Shown here: one piece after another, positions 24,599-36,646 of the stretch
Layout: every line of letters starts with the position of its first letter
Numbering within the stretch: the first letter of the stretch is position 1
From: Afifella pfennigii DSM 17143
GTDB lineage: Bacteria > Pseudomonadota > Alphaproteobacteria > Rhizobiales > Afifellaceae
Direction of reading: 5' to 3'
Assembly (NCBI RefSeq): GCF_000688515.1
Contig: NZ_JHZK01000026.1
Span: 1 to 54,647, forward strand
Length of the DNA stretch: 54,647 bases
The notes under the pieces: model-generated
Seen by the model: the letters and a program-made list of their open reading frames with translations, nothing else
What the model was told of the DNA's origin: nothing
The model's database searches: none
Made by a program: the position numbers and the translations under genes

Positions 24599-26968
24599 AT
24601 GAGTGTTGAGGGCATCGGCGCCCGCGTGGCGCGCAAGGAAGACAAGAGATTCATCACCGGCCAGGGCCGTTACGTCGACGATATGAGCGTGCCCGGCATG
24701 AAGCATGCGGCCTTCGTCCGGAGCCCGCACGCCCATGCCAGGGTCGGCGCCATCAACGCCGAGGCCGCCAGGGCGATGCCCGGCGTCGTCGCCGTTCTGA
24801 CGGGCGCCGAAATGGCAGCCGACGGCATCGGCAACCTCATCTGCGGCTGGATGATCCATTCCAAGGACGGCTCGCCGATGAATATGGGCGCCTGGCCGGC
24901 GCTCGCCTCCGAGACCGTCCGCTTCGTCGGTCAGGCCGTCGCCGTGGTCATTGCCGAGACCAAGAGCCAGGCGCGCGATGCCGCCGAGGCGGTCGAGGTG
25001 GAATGGGAGGAGCTGCCGGCGGTCTCCGACGTCCTCGGCGCGATTGCCGAGGGAGCGCCGCAAATCCATCCCGAAGCGCCGGGCAACCTCATCTACGATT
25101 GGGAGATCGGCACCAAGGACGAAGTGGAGAAGGCCTTCGGCGAGGCCGCCCATGTCACCCGCATGGATCTGACCAACAACCGGCTCATCCCGAACGCCAT
25201 GGAGCCACGCGCCGCGCTCGCCCGCTACGACGCGGCGGACGACCATTTCACCTTGTGGACGACCTCGCAGAATCCGCATACGGCGCGGCTGGTGCTGTCG
25301 GCCTTCTACAATGTGGCGCCGGAGCACAAGCTGCGGGTCGTCGCGCCGGATGTCGGCGGCGGCTTCGGCTCCAAGATCTACATCTATCCCGAAGAGATCA
25401 CCTGCCTGTGGGCGGCGAAGAAGACCGGCGTGCCGGTGAAGTGGACGGGCGACCGGTCCGAGGCCTTCCTCACCGACGCCCATGGCCGCGATCACGTGAC
25501 GGTGGCGGAGATGGCCTTCGACGCCAACAACCGCATCACCGCCTTCAAGATCGACACCATCGCCAATTTCGGCGCCTATATGTCGCTCTTCTCCTCCGCC
25601 GTGCCGACCTATCTCTACGCCACCCTCCTGTCGGGCCAGTACGACATCCCGCTCATCCACTGCAATGTGCGGGCGGTCTACACCAATACCGCGCCGGTGG
25701 ACGCCTATCGCGGCGCCGGCAGGCCGGAGGCCACCTTCGTCGTGGAGCGGATGATGGAGACGGCGGCGCGCGAGCTCTCCGTCTCGCCGGCGGAGCTGCG
25801 GCGCACCAACTTCATTCGCGAATTCCCGCATCAGACGCCGGTGATCATGCTTTACGACGCCGGCGACTACGAGGCCTCGCTGAACGCCGCGCTGGAGGCT
25901 TCCGACTATGCCGGCTTTGCCGCCCGCAAGGCCGAGGCGCAGCGGCGCGGCAGATTACGCGGTATCGGCATCTCCTGCTATATCGAGGCCTGTGGCATCG
26001 CCCCCTCCAAGGCGGTCGGCTCGCTGGGGGCCGGCGTCGGCCTGTGGGAATCGGCGGAGGTGCGCGTCAACCCTGTCGGCACCATCGAAGTCCTGACCGG
26101 CTCGCATTCGCACGGCCAGGGCCACGAGACGACCTTCGCCCAGCTCGTCGCCAGTCGCCTCGGCGTGCCGCTCGACAACATCGCCATCGTCCATGGCGAT
26201 ACCGACAGCGTCCAGTTCGGCATGGGCACCTATGGCTCGCGCTCCGGCGCGGTCGGCATGTCGGCCATCTCGCGCGCCATCGACAAGGTGGAGGCGAAGG
26301 CCAAGAAGATCGCCGCGCATCTCTTGGAAGCCTCCGAAGGCGATATCGAGATCGCCGATGGCGAGGTGAGGGTTGCCGGCACCGACAAGAAGCTCGGTTG
26401 GCACGAGGTCTGCCTTGCCGCCTATACCGGCCACAACCTGCCCGACGGCATGGAGCCGGGGCTGAAGGAGGGCGCCTTCTACGACCCGGCCAACTTCACC
26501 TTCCCGGCCGGGGCCTATGTCTGCGAGGTGGAGATCGATCCCGAGACCGGCCATACCGATATTGTGCAGTTCGTGGCGGCCGACGATTTCGGCCGCATCA
26601 TCAACCCGATGATCGTCGAGGGCCAGGTGCATGGCGGCATCGCCCAGGGCATCGGCCAGGCGCTCTTGGAAGGCTGCGTCTACGACGAGGGCGGCCAGCT
26701 CATCACCGCCACCTACAACGATTACGCCATGCCGCGGGCGCACGACCTGCCGTCCTTCCGCGTCTCCACCACGGAGACGATCTGTCCCTCCAACCCGCTC
26801 GGCATCAAGGGCTGCGGCGAGGCCGGCGCCATCGGCTCGCCGCCGGCGGTCATCAACGCCATCACCGACGCTATCGGCAACAACGACCTTTCCATGCCCG
26901 CAACGCCGGAGAAGGTGTGGCGTGCCCTGCACGCGGCAGGCGGCGGCCTGCGCGAGGCGGCGGAATAA
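24599..26968 (+). CDS. coxL: Form II CO dehydrogenase-like large (molybdopterin) subunit
   Basis: The 789-residue xanthine-oxidase-family subunit binds the molybdenum-cytosine-dinucleotide cofactor. The active-site loop reads AYRGAGR at residues 369-375, the form II signature; form I, with proven CO oxidation, has AYxCSFR. The C-terminal Glu motif appears as [18 protein letters not shown] oxidation is therefore uncertain, and another small substrate is possible. ATG 24599 follows GGAGGAAAG. It lies between coxS (77 bp upstream) and coxM (13 bp downstream). Confidence 0.9.
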   Translation: MSVEGIGARVARKEDKRFITGQGRYVDDMSVPGMKHAAFVRSPHAHARVGAINAEAARAMPGVVAVLTGAEMAADGIGNLICGWMIHSKDGSPMNMGAWPALASETVRFVGQAVAVVIAETKSQARDAAEAVEVEWEELPAVSDVLGAIAEGAPQIHPEAPGNLIYDWEIGTKDEVEKAFGEAAHVTRMDLTNNRLIPNAMEPRAALARYDAADDHFTLWTTSQNPHTARLVLSAFYNVAPEHKLRVVAPDVGGGFGSKIYIYPEEITCLWAAKKTGVPVKWTGDRSEAFLTDAHGRDHVTVAEMAFDANNRITAFKIDTIANFGAYMSLFSSAVPTYLYATLLSGQYDIPLIHCNVRAVYTNTAPVDAYRGAGRPEATFVVERMMETAARELSVSPAELRRTNFIREFPHQTPVIMLYDAGDYEASLNAALEASDYAGFAARKAEAQRRGRLRGIGISCYIEACGIAPSKAVGSLGAGVGLWESAEVRVNPVGTIEVLTGSHSHGQGHETTFAQLVASRLGVPLDNIAIVHGDTDSVQFGMGTYGSRSGAVGMSAISRAIDKVEAKAKKIAAHLLEASEGDIEIADGEVRVAGTDKKLGWHEVCLAAYTGHNLPDGMEPGLKEGAFYDPANFTFPAGAYVCEVEIDPETGHTDIVQFVAADDFGRIINPMIVEGQVHGGIAQGIGQALLEGCVYDEGGQLITATYNDYAMPRAHDLPSFRVSTTETICPSNPLGIKGCGEAGAIGSPPAVINAITDAIGNNDLSMPATPEKVWRALHAAGGGLREAAE

Positions 26969-26981
26969 CGGGAGACCCAAG

Positions 26982-27800
26982 ATGTATTCTCTGTCCTACC
27001 GGCGCGCTTCCAGCGTCGAAGAAGCAAGGCGGCTCTTCAAGGAGGCCTCCGACGCCGCCTATCTGGCCGGCGGCCACACCCTCCTGCCGGCGATGAAGCA
27101 GCGGCTCGCCGCCCATGACGTGCTCGTCGACCTTGGCGCCATCGCCGACATGAAGGGCATCGGCGTCTCCGGCGATGGGCTGACGATCGGCGGCGGCGTG
27201 ACCCACGCCGAGGTCGCCGGCTCCCAGGAGGTGAAGGGCGCCATCCCCTCGCTGGCGGCGCTCGCCGGCTCCATCGGCGATGCCCAGGTGCGCCATCGCG
27301 GCACGCTCGGCGGCTCCATCGCCAACAACGATCCGGCGGCCGACTATCCCGCCGCGGCGCTGGCGCTGGCCGCCACCATCCGCACCGACGGCCGCGAGAT
27401 CGCGGCGGACGATTTCTTCACCGCGCTTTACGAGACGGCTCTGGAGGAAGGCGAGATCGTCACCGGCGTCAGCTTCCGCATTCCCGAGACGGCGGGCTAC
27501 GCCAAGTTCCGCAACCCGGCCTCGCGCTATCCGATGGCGGGCGTCTTCGTCGCCAGGCACAAGGACGGCACCGTGCGTGTCGCCGTCACCGGCGCCGGCA
27601 ATGAGGGCGTCTTTCGCTGGAGCGAGGCGGAACAGGCGCTGTCGGGCAATTTCGCCGCCGAGGCGCTAGCCGGCCTCTCCGTCGATCCCGACATGATGAT
27701 GGGCGACATCCACGGCTCGCCGGAATACCGGGCGAACCTCGTCGCCGTCATGGCAAGGCGTGCCCTCGGCAGCCTCGGCTCGGCCGAAGCCATCATCTGA
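26982..27800 (+). CDS. coxM: CO dehydrogenase-like medium (FAD) subunit
   Basis: The 272-residue subunit has the FAD-binding motifs [11 protein letters not shown] near residue 30 and [17 protein letters not shown] near residue 107, both typical of CoxM. It passes electrons from the Fe-S clusters of CoxS to FAD. Last gene of the coxG-S-L-M operon. The maturation genes coxD, E and F are not in the window. Confidence 0.93.
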   Translation: MYSLSYRRASSVEEARRLFKEASDAAYLAGGHTLLPAMKQRLAAHDVLVDLGAIADMKGIGVSGDGLTIGGGVTHAEVAGSQEVKGAIPSLAALAGSIGDAQVRHRGTLGGSIANNDPAADYPAAALALAATIRTDGREIAADDFFTALYETALEEGEIVTGVSFRIPETAGYAKFRNPASRYPMAGVFVARHKDGTVRVAVTGAGNEGVFRWSEAEQALSGNFAAEALAGLSVDPDMMMGDIHGSPEYRANLVAVMARRALGSLGSAEAII

Positions 27801-27830
27801 CGCCCTCATCAGAGGCGGAGAAGAGACATT

Positions 27831-27854
27831 GGCCGCGGCCCCCGGGTCGCGGCC
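27831..27854. terminator. Stem-loop between coxM and the convergent small gene
   Basis: A perfect 7-bp stem GGCCGCG / CGCGGCC with a 10-base loop lies 30 bp after the coxM stop. It could serve both converging transcripts. There is no clear T-run. Confidence 0.4.
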
Positions 27855-27881
27855 GCCCGGGCTTGGCCGTTGTTGTCGGGC

Positions 27882-28142
27882 TCAGTTGCACACACGCTGA
27901 CGCTGCAGCACGACGGCGCCGATGCGCGGATCGTAGACCTCGACATTGCGATCGCGGCAGGTCGGCTCGAGCGTCGTCGCCCGGCGGATCGGGTTGTTGT
28001 AGTAATAGGCGCTGGGATCGCGAACGATCAGCTCCAGCTTCTGGTCCGGCCCGTCCCAGCGGGAGCGGTCACCCGCTTCGGCGGGAGCGAAGCTGGTGGC
28101 GATAACGGCGCTTGCGATAGCGGCCAATGCGTAGCGGCTCAT
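27882..28142 (-). CDS. Small secreted protein of unknown function
   Basis: The 86-residue product begins with a signal peptide (residues 1-23, MSRYALAAIASAVIATSFAPAEA) and continues as a 63-residue mature part with two Cys (in TCRDRN and at the penultimate position) that may form a disulfide, and a YYYNNP segment. I do not recognise the family. A ribosome-site-like AGGATCC precedes the ATG. The coding pattern and signal peptide make it a credible gene. Confidence 0.65.
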   Translation of the reverse strand: MSRYALAAIASAVIATSFAPAEAGDRSRWDGPDQKLELIVRDPSAYYYNNPIRRATTLEPTCRDRNVEVYDPRIGAVVLQRQRVCN

Positions 28143-28289
28143 GGGGATCCTCCCTGACGATGCTTGTCTCCACTTCCGGGCCGGTGGCTCGGGCCCTTGT
28201 GGAATGGTTCTTTTCTAGAACGCCCGTCGCCGGTTCGATGTGCGTCATGTCACAAGGAGGCCGAGTTGCGCGCGAGCGATGCTGGGCCG

Positions 28290-28318
28290 TTGACTGGCAC
28301 GGGCCGCGCAACTATAGC
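28290..28318 (+). promoter_or_regulatory. Sigma-70-type promoter for rpsT
   Basis: TTGACT (28290-28295) and TATAGC (28313-28318) are separated by 17 bp, close to the housekeeping consensus. The start of rpsT is about 100 bp downstream. The only gene it can drive is rpsT. Confidence 0.6.
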
Positions 28319-28422
28319 ATGCCGCCAACGACGCGGCCCATTCGGCCGCGCTTTCCGTTGCGTGGCGGCTTGCTCCACGCCACGGTCGACGAGATCATCG
28401 AACTGAACGGACGGTAACGAGC

Positions 28423-28686
28423 ATGGCCAATACCCCATCGGCCAAGAAGGCGGCGCGCAAGATCGAGCAGCGCACGGCGATCAACAAGGCGCGGCGCTCG
28501 CGCATCCGCAGCTTCCTGCGGCAGGTGGAGGAAGCCATCGCTTCCGGCGACCAGAGCGCGGCCCAGAACGCGCTGAAGGTGGCCCAGCCGGAGCTGATGC
28601 GCGGCGCTTCCAAGGGCGTGATGCACAAGAACACCGCTTCTCGGAAGATTTCCCGCCTGGCGCAGCGCGTCAAGGCGCTCGCCTGA
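28423..28686 (+). CDS. rpsT: 30S ribosomal protein S20
   Basis: This 87-residue basic protein begins [17 protein letters not shown] and contains [20 protein letters not shown], the conserved S20 ends. It binds 16S rRNA in the small subunit. Length is standard. Together with dnaA it marks the core-genome part of the window. Confidence 0.97.
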   Translation: MANTPSAKKAARKIEQRTAINKARRSRIRSFLRQVEEAIASGDQSAAQNALKVAQPELMRGASKGVMHKNTASRKISRLAQRVKALA

Positions 28687-28700
28687 GTTTACCGCCTTGC

Positions 28701-28719
28701 GGCGGGCGATGCGCCCGCC
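28701..28719 (+). terminator. Stem-loop after rpsT
   Basis: A perfect 8-bp stem GGCGGGCG / CGCCCGCC with loop ATG lies 14 bp after the rpsT stop. No T-run follows. Confidence 0.45.
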
Positions 28720-28928
28720 CGCCGGCGCGGCCTTGCCGCAGCCGGCCATGCTTCTCGCGCGAGCGACGATAATCCTCTGACGTTTCGGCGGCGATAGCGG
28801 CGCGCTCTCCTTCGGGCGAGGCGCGGCGATGCTTGTCGTCTACCGGTTGTCGCTTTTCCTCGTTGCGAGCATTCCTCCATCCCCCTCCGGTCCTGCCCGC
28901 CGCGCTTTGTCGCGAAGGAATTGCGCGC

Positions 28929-29090
28929 ATGGCTGACACTCGTTTTCGAGGGGGGCGGTCGGCCCCGCGGCGGGACGGCTTTGGCTTCCTGCGAGCGGAG
29001 ACATTCATGCGCGCTTTGCCCGGTATCCACATCCCGCAAAAAGACATTCTCAATCGCCGGCCAAGCGCCACGAAAAGGCGGCTGCGGTGA
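28929..29090 (+). CDS. Possible 53-residue basic protein
   Basis: The frame starts MADTRFRGGRSAPRRDG with GAAGGAA eight bases upstream. It encodes a very basic peptide with a DGFGFLRAE segment that faintly recalls the cold-shock-like RNA-binding domain of Rho. The similarity is short and may be chance. It is the only credible frame in the roughly 900-bp gap between rpsT and the rhodanese gene. It may be a leader peptide or not a gene at all. Confidence 0.25.
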   Translation: MADTRFRGGRSAPRRDGFGFLRAETFMRALPGIHIPQKDILNRRPSATKRRLR

Positions 29091-29613
29091 GTCTGATTGG
29101 CTTTTGCTGTCAGGAAATTTGTCGCGTTAACAACTTGTTAGGAACAAGACGGAAGCCGGGACCCGGATTCTTCCGGACCGAAGGGCGTCAAGCTACCTGG
29201 CGCCAAAATCCTTTTTCGGCGTTTCGCGATGACGCAACGAAAGGCGCACAAATTGCCCAAGTTCTTGCGACTCCAAAGGCTTGTCGGGGCCCTTTCGCGC
29301 GATGCCCCTGCAAGGCCGCTTCCGATCGTTTTGTCTTCGTTCTCAGCGCAGGAAATTGGGCGGTTGCCCGCCCCGCCGAGCTATGGTTTCTAGGTCGGAC
29401 GACGGGGCGACCCGAAGCCTCAGAAAAACGCGAAACCGGCCAACGCCAGGAATCCCTCCTGGCGGCGGGATTTCTGTGTCTCAGGCCGGCTGAGCCGGAT
29501 CGAACTGTCGTGTCGGGGCCTCTCGGCCTCGTTTGTCGAGAATGGGCTGGGGTTTCTTAGTCTGGCGTATTGGGGCGGGCGAACGTGTCGTTCGCGCGAA
29601 CGGAGAGGTTTGT
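29091..29613 (+). other. Non-coding stretch upstream of the rhodanese-dnaA genes
   Basis: I see no convincing gene here. It contains a CTTGTT-AGG-AACAAG palindrome (29134-29148), a perfect 8-bp stem-loop CGCCAGGA/TCCTGGCG (29444-29464) that competes with an AATCCC/GGGATT pairing, and the self-complementary CGTTCGCGCGAACG (29589-29602) just before the rhodanese ribosome site. I found no TTATNCACA DnaA boxes by eye. Confidence 0.5.
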
Positions 29614-30048
29614 GTGCGCGCAGGAGGCTATCAGGGCGATGTCGAGCCGCGAGAGGCTTGGGAGGCTCTCTCGCAGGGCGAGGCCGTCATGGTGGACGTG
29701 CGCACGCGGGCCGAATGGACCTTCGTCGGCCTGCCCGATGTTCCAGGGCCGGAGGAGCAATTGTTCCTGGCGGAATGGCAGGGCTTTCCCTCGGGCGCAC
29801 CTGACCCCGGCTTCGCGGAGAAACTTGCACGGGCCCTGTCGGAGGCTGGGATCAAGGAGGGCACACCGATCTATTTCATCTGCCGCTCGGGCGCGCGCAG
29901 CGCTTCCGCGGCGGCGGCGATGACGGCAGCGGGGTTTTCGCCCTGCTTCAATGTTGCTGGCGGCTTTGAAGGCGATCGCGATGACAAAGGCCAGCGCGGC
30001 CATCTGAACGGATGGAAAGCCACCGGGTTGCCGTGGTCGCAATCTTAG
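29614..30048 (+). CDS. Rhodanese-like sulfurtransferase
   Basis: This 144-residue single-domain rhodanese has DVRTRAEWTFVG (CH2A-like segment) and an active-site loop CRSGARSASAA with catalytic Cys in the typical C-R-S-G-x-R-S form. It may carry persulfide sulfur; the partner is unknown. I chose GTG 29614, preceded by GGAGAGG; the frame stays open upstream without a good site. It ends 63 bp before dnaA and may be cotranscribed. Confidence 0.85.
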   Translation: MRAGGYQGDVEPREAWEALSQGEAVMVDVRTRAEWTFVGLPDVPGPEEQLFLAEWQGFPSGAPDPGFAEKLARALSEAGIKEGTPIYFICRSGARSASAAAAMTAAGFSPCFNVAGGFEGDRDDKGQRGHLNGWKATGLPWSQS

Positions 30049-30111
30049 GTTGTATTACTGGTGCGCGTCGATTCCCTCGGCGCGCCCTGGCACCGCAAGG
30101 AGGTGTGGCGG

Positions 30112-31557
30112 ATGTCTGCAGAGGCGGCAAAGATCATGAAGGAGCAGATCGTGGCGGACGGCGATGCGGGAGAAGGCGATTTCCAGGAAGGTTGGACGCG
30201 CGTGAAGAAGCGGCTGAAGGTCGAGCTGGGCGACGACGTCTTCTCCTCCTGGTTTAGCCGCATCGACTGCGAGGGCGTTGTCGCCGGCGTCGTCACCCTG
30301 TCCGCCCCCACTCAGTTTCTGAAAAGCTGGATCAAGAGCCACTACAACGATCGGCTCGTCGCCCTTTGGAAAGAGGAAATCGGCGAGGTGCGCCGGGTCG
30401 AGGTTGTCCGCCGCAGCGCCCTGAAGATGCCGGCGCAGGTCAAGCTGGTAAGCGCCGAGGCGGCTCCTCCCCTCGCGCCGGTCCAGACCGAGCCTGCGGA
30501 GGATTGCTCCGCCGGTTCCCCGCTCGATCCGCGCCTGACCTTCGCCAGCTTCTGCGAGGGCGCCTCCAATGACGTCGCCTACCGCGCCGCGCGAGCCGTC
30601 GCCGCCGCGCCGGAAGGCTCCACGCCGCTCTATAATCCGCTCTACATCCATGCCGGCGTCGGCATCGGCAAGACGCATCTCTTGCAGGCCATCGCCCATG
30701 AATCACGCCAGATCAATCGCCAGCGCCGGGTCGTCTATCTGACCGCGGAGCGCTTCACCTCGCAGTTCGTCACCTCGCTGCGCGACCGCACCGCGCTCGA
30801 CTTCAAGGAGATGCTGCGCTCCACCGACATCCTCCTCGTCGACGACATGCAGTTCCTGACCGGGCGCTCCACGCAGCAGGAATTCTGTCACATGCTGAAC
30901 GCGCTGCTCGATTCCTCCCGGCAGGTCGTCGTCGCCTCCGATCGCGCCCCGGGCGAGCTTGAAGGTCTTGAGGAGCGGGTGCGCTCGCGCCTCAAGGGCG
31001 GCGTCGTCGTCGGCATGGGCCGCCCCGACGTTCAGATGCGGCGCAAGATCCTGGAGATGCGCTATGGCGCGGCGCGCGAGCGCGACCCGCGGCTCCTCAT
31101 CCCGGAGGTGGTGCTGGACTACGTGGCGCAGATGGTGGTGAGCAACGGGCGCGACCTCGACGGCGCACTCAACCGGCTGGTCTGCCGCGCCCAGTTCTCC
31201 GACCATCCTGTCACCGTGGAAGCCTGCGAGCTTGCCATCGCCGACCTCATCGGCGACCGCGAGCCCAAGCGCATCCGCATCGAGGACATCCAGAAGGTCG
31301 TCGCCCGGCACTACAATGTCAGCCGGCAGGATTTGGTCTCGGCGAGGCGCACCCGCACGGTGGTGAAGCCGCGACAGATCGCCATGTATCTCGCCAAGAC
31401 CATGACGCCCCGCTCCTTCCCGGAGATCGGCAAGCGATTCGGCGGCAGGGACCACACCACGGTCCTGCACGCGGTGCGCAAGATCGAGGGCATGGTCGGA
31501 GCCGATCAGAAGCTTTCCGACGAGATCGAGCTTCTGAGACGCCTCCTGCAGGACTGA
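30112..31557 (+). CDS. dnaA: Chromosomal replication initiator DnaA
   Basis: The 481-residue AAA+ protein binds and melts the replication origin. It has an N-terminal interaction domain (about 1-75), a linker, Walker A GVGIGKTHL near residue 182, Walker B ILLVDDMQFL near residue 243, and the C-terminal DNA-binding signature GGRDHTTVLHAVRKIE near residue 443. ATG 30112 follows AAGGAGG; a GTG at 30061 would add 17 unsupported residues. A strong terminator follows. Confidence 0.97.
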   Translation: MSAEAAKIMKEQIVADGDAGEGDFQEGWTRVKKRLKVELGDDVFSSWFSRIDCEGVVAGVVTLSAPTQFLKSWIKSHYNDRLVALWKEEIGEVRRVEVVRRSALKMPAQVKLVSAEAAPPLAPVQTEPAEDCSAGSPLDPRLTFASFCEGASNDVAYRAARAVAAAPEGSTPLYNPLYIHAGVGIGKTHLLQAIAHESRQINRQRRVVYLTAERFTSQFVTSLRDRTALDFKEMLRSTDILLVDDMQFLTGRSTQQEFCHMLNALLDSSRQVVVASDRAPGELEGLEERVRSRLKGGVVVGMGRPDVQMRRKILEMRYGAARERDPRLLIPEVVLDYVAQMVVSNGRDLDGALNRLVCRAQFSDHPVTVEACELAIADLIGDREPKRIRIEDIQKVVARHYNVSRQDLVSARRTRTVVKPRQIAMYLAKTMTPRSFPEIGKRFGGRDHTTVLHAVRKIEGMVGADQKLSDEIELLRRLLQD

Positions 31558-31572
31558 ATCGCGCAGGTTGGG

Positions 31573-31611
31573 GAGCGGCCGGCCGATAGGCGCCGGCCGC
31601 TCTTGTCTTTT
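31573..31611 (+). terminator. Rho-independent terminator after dnaA
   Basis: A perfect 11-bp stem GAGCGGCCGGC / GCCGGCCGCTC with an 8-base loop is followed by TTGTCTTTT. It lies 15 bp after the dnaA stop and implies that dnaN has its own promoter or depends on read-through. Confidence 0.8.
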
Positions 31612-31703
31612 GCCCTCAGGCACGCCAATTTGACCGCCCGCCGCCCTGGCGCCGGTCCTTGCCGGGCGGCGCTATTCCCCGCTGAAGCGTCTGGAATGCC
31701 GCT

Positions 31704-32816
31704 ATGAAAGTTGCGATCGAGAGGGCTGCCTTCCTGAAAGCCCTCGCCCCCGTGCACCGCGTCGTGGAACGGCGCAACACCATCCCGATTCTGTCGAACG
31801 TGTTGCTGCGCGCGGGCGACGACGGCATGACGCTGAAGGCGACCGACCTCGACCTCGAAGTCTCCAACCGCGTGCCGGCCATGACCGAGCAGGCGGGCGC
31901 GGCGACCGTGCCCGCCCATATGCTCTACGACATCGTGCGCAAGGCGCCGGAAGGGGCGGAGATCGTCCTTTCCACCGGCGAGGGCGGCACCATGAAGCTG
32001 ATGGCCGGGCGGGCGCGCTTTGAGCTGCAGATGCTGCCCGACAGCGACTTTCCCGATCTCGATCCGGGCAGCCTGCCGATCTCCTTCAAGCTCGGCGCGG
32101 GCGAGCTGCGCCGTCTCATCGAGCGCACCCAGTTCGCCATCTCCACGGAGGAGACGCGCTACTATCTGAACGGCATCTATTTCCACGTCTCCGGAGATGG
32201 CGAGGAGCAGCTGCGCGCCGTCGCCACCGACGGGCACCGCCTCGCCAAGGCGGAGATGACCGCGCCCAAAGGCAGCGCCGAGATGCCGGGCATCATCGTG
32301 CCGCGCAAGACCATCGGCGAGATGCAGCGCCTTCTGGAGGACGGCGAGACGGAAGTGACCGTCGAGCTCTCCGACACCAAGATCCGGGTGACGGCCGGCT
32401 CCATCGTCCTCACCTCCAAATTGATCGACGGCACCTTTCCCGACTACGAGCGGGTCATCCCTTCCGGCAACGACAAGGAGATGACCGTCGCCAAGGAGAA
32501 CTTCAAGAACGCCGTCGACCGCGTCTCCACCATCGCCTCCGATCGCGGCCGGGCGGTCAAGCTGTCCTTGGCCGATGGGCGGCTGGTGCTGACCGTCAAC
32601 AATCCCGATTCCGGCAGCGCCACGGATGAGATCGACGTCGAATATAGCGGCGAGCCGCTCGAGATCGGCTTCAACTCGCGTTATCTCCTCGACATCGCCG
32701 ACCAGCTCACCACCGAGGAGGCGCGCTTCGAGCTCGCCGATCCCGGCTCGCCGACGCTGATCCGCGACAAGGATGGCGGCGAGGCGCTCTATGTGCTGAT
32801 GCCGATGCGCGTCTGA
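31704..32816 (+). CDS. dnaN: DNA polymerase III beta sliding clamp
   Basis: The 370-residue protein has three repeated clamp domains. Typical marks are the N terminus MKVAIERAAFLKALAPVHRVVERRN-like segment (starts MKVAIERAAF), LLRAGDDGMTLKATDLDLE, and the C-terminal YVLMPMRV (peptide-binding pocket). It tethers the polymerase to DNA. It ends 4 bp before recF, so the two are cotranscribed. Confidence 0.97.
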   Translation: MKVAIERAAFLKALAPVHRVVERRNTIPILSNVLLRAGDDGMTLKATDLDLEVSNRVPAMTEQAGAATVPAHMLYDIVRKAPEGAEIVLSTGEGGTMKLMAGRARFELQMLPDSDFPDLDPGSLPISFKLGAGELRRLIERTQFAISTEETRYYLNGIYFHVSGDGEEQLRAVATDGHRLAKAEMTAPKGSAEMPGIIVPRKTIGEMQRLLEDGETEVTVELSDTKIRVTAGSIVLTSKLIDGTFPDYERVIPSGNDKEMTVAKENFKNAVDRVSTIASDRGRAVKLSLADGRLVLTVNNPDSGSATDEIDVEYSGEPLEIGFNSRYLLDIADQLTTEEARFELADPGSPTLIRDKDGGEALYVLMPMRV

Positions 32817-32820
32817 TGCT

Positions 32821-33975
32821 ATGGGAGCCGAAACCGGGCTCCCGAGGCCGCCGGCCGAGATCGCCCTTACCCAATTACGGCTGACCGATTTTCGCAACTA
32901 CGCCGCCGCCCGGCTCGATCTGGCGCCGGGGCTCGTCGTGCTCACCGGGCCGAACGGCTCCGGCAAGACCAACCTTCTGGAAGCCGTCTCCCTTCTCTCC
33001 CCCGGCCGCGGCCTCAGACGCGCGCGGCTCGCCTCGCTCTGCCGCGTCGGCGGGGCCGGCTGCTGGGCGGTCGCCGCCGAGATAGCCCGGAACGGCGAGA
33101 CGACGCGGCTCGGCACCGGAATGAGGCCCGGCGGGCCGGAAACGAGCCGCGAGGTGCGCATTGCCGGCGTCGATGCCCAAAGCTCCGAAGCGCTTTTGGA
33201 ATATTGCCGCATTCTCTGGCTGACGCCCTCCATGGACGGGCTCTTCACCGGCGCGCCGGGCGAGCGCCGTCGCTTTCTCGACAGGCTGACGCTTGCCATC
33301 GATCCCGGCCATGGCGGCCGCGTGCGCGCCTTCGACAGGCTTCTGACGAGCCGCAACAGGCTGCTCGACGAAGATGCCGCCCCGCGCTGGCTTTCGGCGG
33401 TCGAGACGGAGCTGTCGGCCGCCGCGCTCGCCGTTTCGCTCGCCCGCCAGGAGACCGTGGCGCTGCTTGCCGGCCTATTCGCCAGCCACGGTGAGGGGCC
33501 GTTCCCCGTGCCTGGCCTCGCGCTCGCCGGGGAGTTCGAGGCTGAGATCGTCGCCGGCCGCACTGCCACGCAGGCCGAGGAGGCCTATCGCCATAGGCTC
33601 CAGGCGGATCGCGGGCGCGACCGGGCGGCGAAGCGCACGCTGAACGGGCCGCACCGTTCCGACCTGGATGTCACCTTCGCGGCCAAGGCGATGCCGGCGG
33701 CGCTCTCTTCCACCGGCGAGCAGAAGGCCTTGCTGCTTGCCGTCATCCTCGCGGAGGCCGAGCTTGTCGCGCGCGTTGCCGGCATGCGCCCGATCCTGCT
33801 TCTCGACGAGGTCGCCGCGCATCTGGACGCCGACCGGCGGGCCGCGCTTCTGGTACGGCTTGCCGAGCTTGGCTGCCAGAGTTTGCTGACGGGAACCGAC
33901 GCGGCGCTCTTCGCTGCCGCATCCGGCACGGCGCAGTTTTTCTCGGTCTCCGAGGGCGAAGTCGCAAGTATCTGA
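32821..33975 (+). CDS. recF: DNA replication and repair protein RecF
   Basis: This 384-residue SMC-like ATPase loads RecA at gaps. It begins with LTDFRNYAAARLDL, has Walker A LTGPNGSGKTNLLEA near residue 40, the signature STGEQKALLLAVILAEA near residue 300, and Walker B PILLLDEVAAHLD near residue 323. A four-base gap after dnaN shows translational coupling. Confidence 0.95.
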   Translation: MGAETGLPRPPAEIALTQLRLTDFRNYAAARLDLAPGLVVLTGPNGSGKTNLLEAVSLLSPGRGLRRARLASLCRVGGAGCWAVAAEIARNGETTRLGTGMRPGGPETSREVRIAGVDAQSSEALLEYCRILWLTPSMDGLFTGAPGERRRFLDRLTLAIDPGHGGRVRAFDRLLTSRNRLLDEDAAPRWLSAVETELSAAALAVSLARQETVALLAGLFASHGEGPFPVPGLALAGEFEAEIVAGRTATQAEEAYRHRLQADRGRDRAAKRTLNGPHRSDLDVTFAAKAMPAALSSTGEQKALLLAVILAEAELVARVAGMRPILLLDEVAAHLDADRRAALLVRLAELGCQSLLTGTDAALFAAASGTAQFFSVSEGEVASI

Positions 33976-36522
<2,547 letters not shown>

Positions 36523-36547
36523 CGTCAGCGCTTCTGCGCCTGGTGCC

Positions 36548-36562
36548 GGCCGCGTCGCGGCC
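36548..36562. terminator. Short palindrome between convergent gyrB and pyc
   Basis: GGCCGCG-T-CGCGGCC lies 25 bp after the gyrB stop. The one-base loop and lack of T-run make its role as a terminator uncertain. Confidence 0.3.
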
Positions 36563-36646
36563 TGTCCCGCCACACATCCTCATGACATCGCCGTAAAGCC
36601 CGGCCTTTTCAAAAGCTCGCGCCACGGCGCCAGGTGAGAGGCAGGC

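Noticed and set aside
24599-26968. Form I (proven) CO dehydrogenase
   Set aside because: The active-site loop is AYRGAGR and not AYxCSFR.
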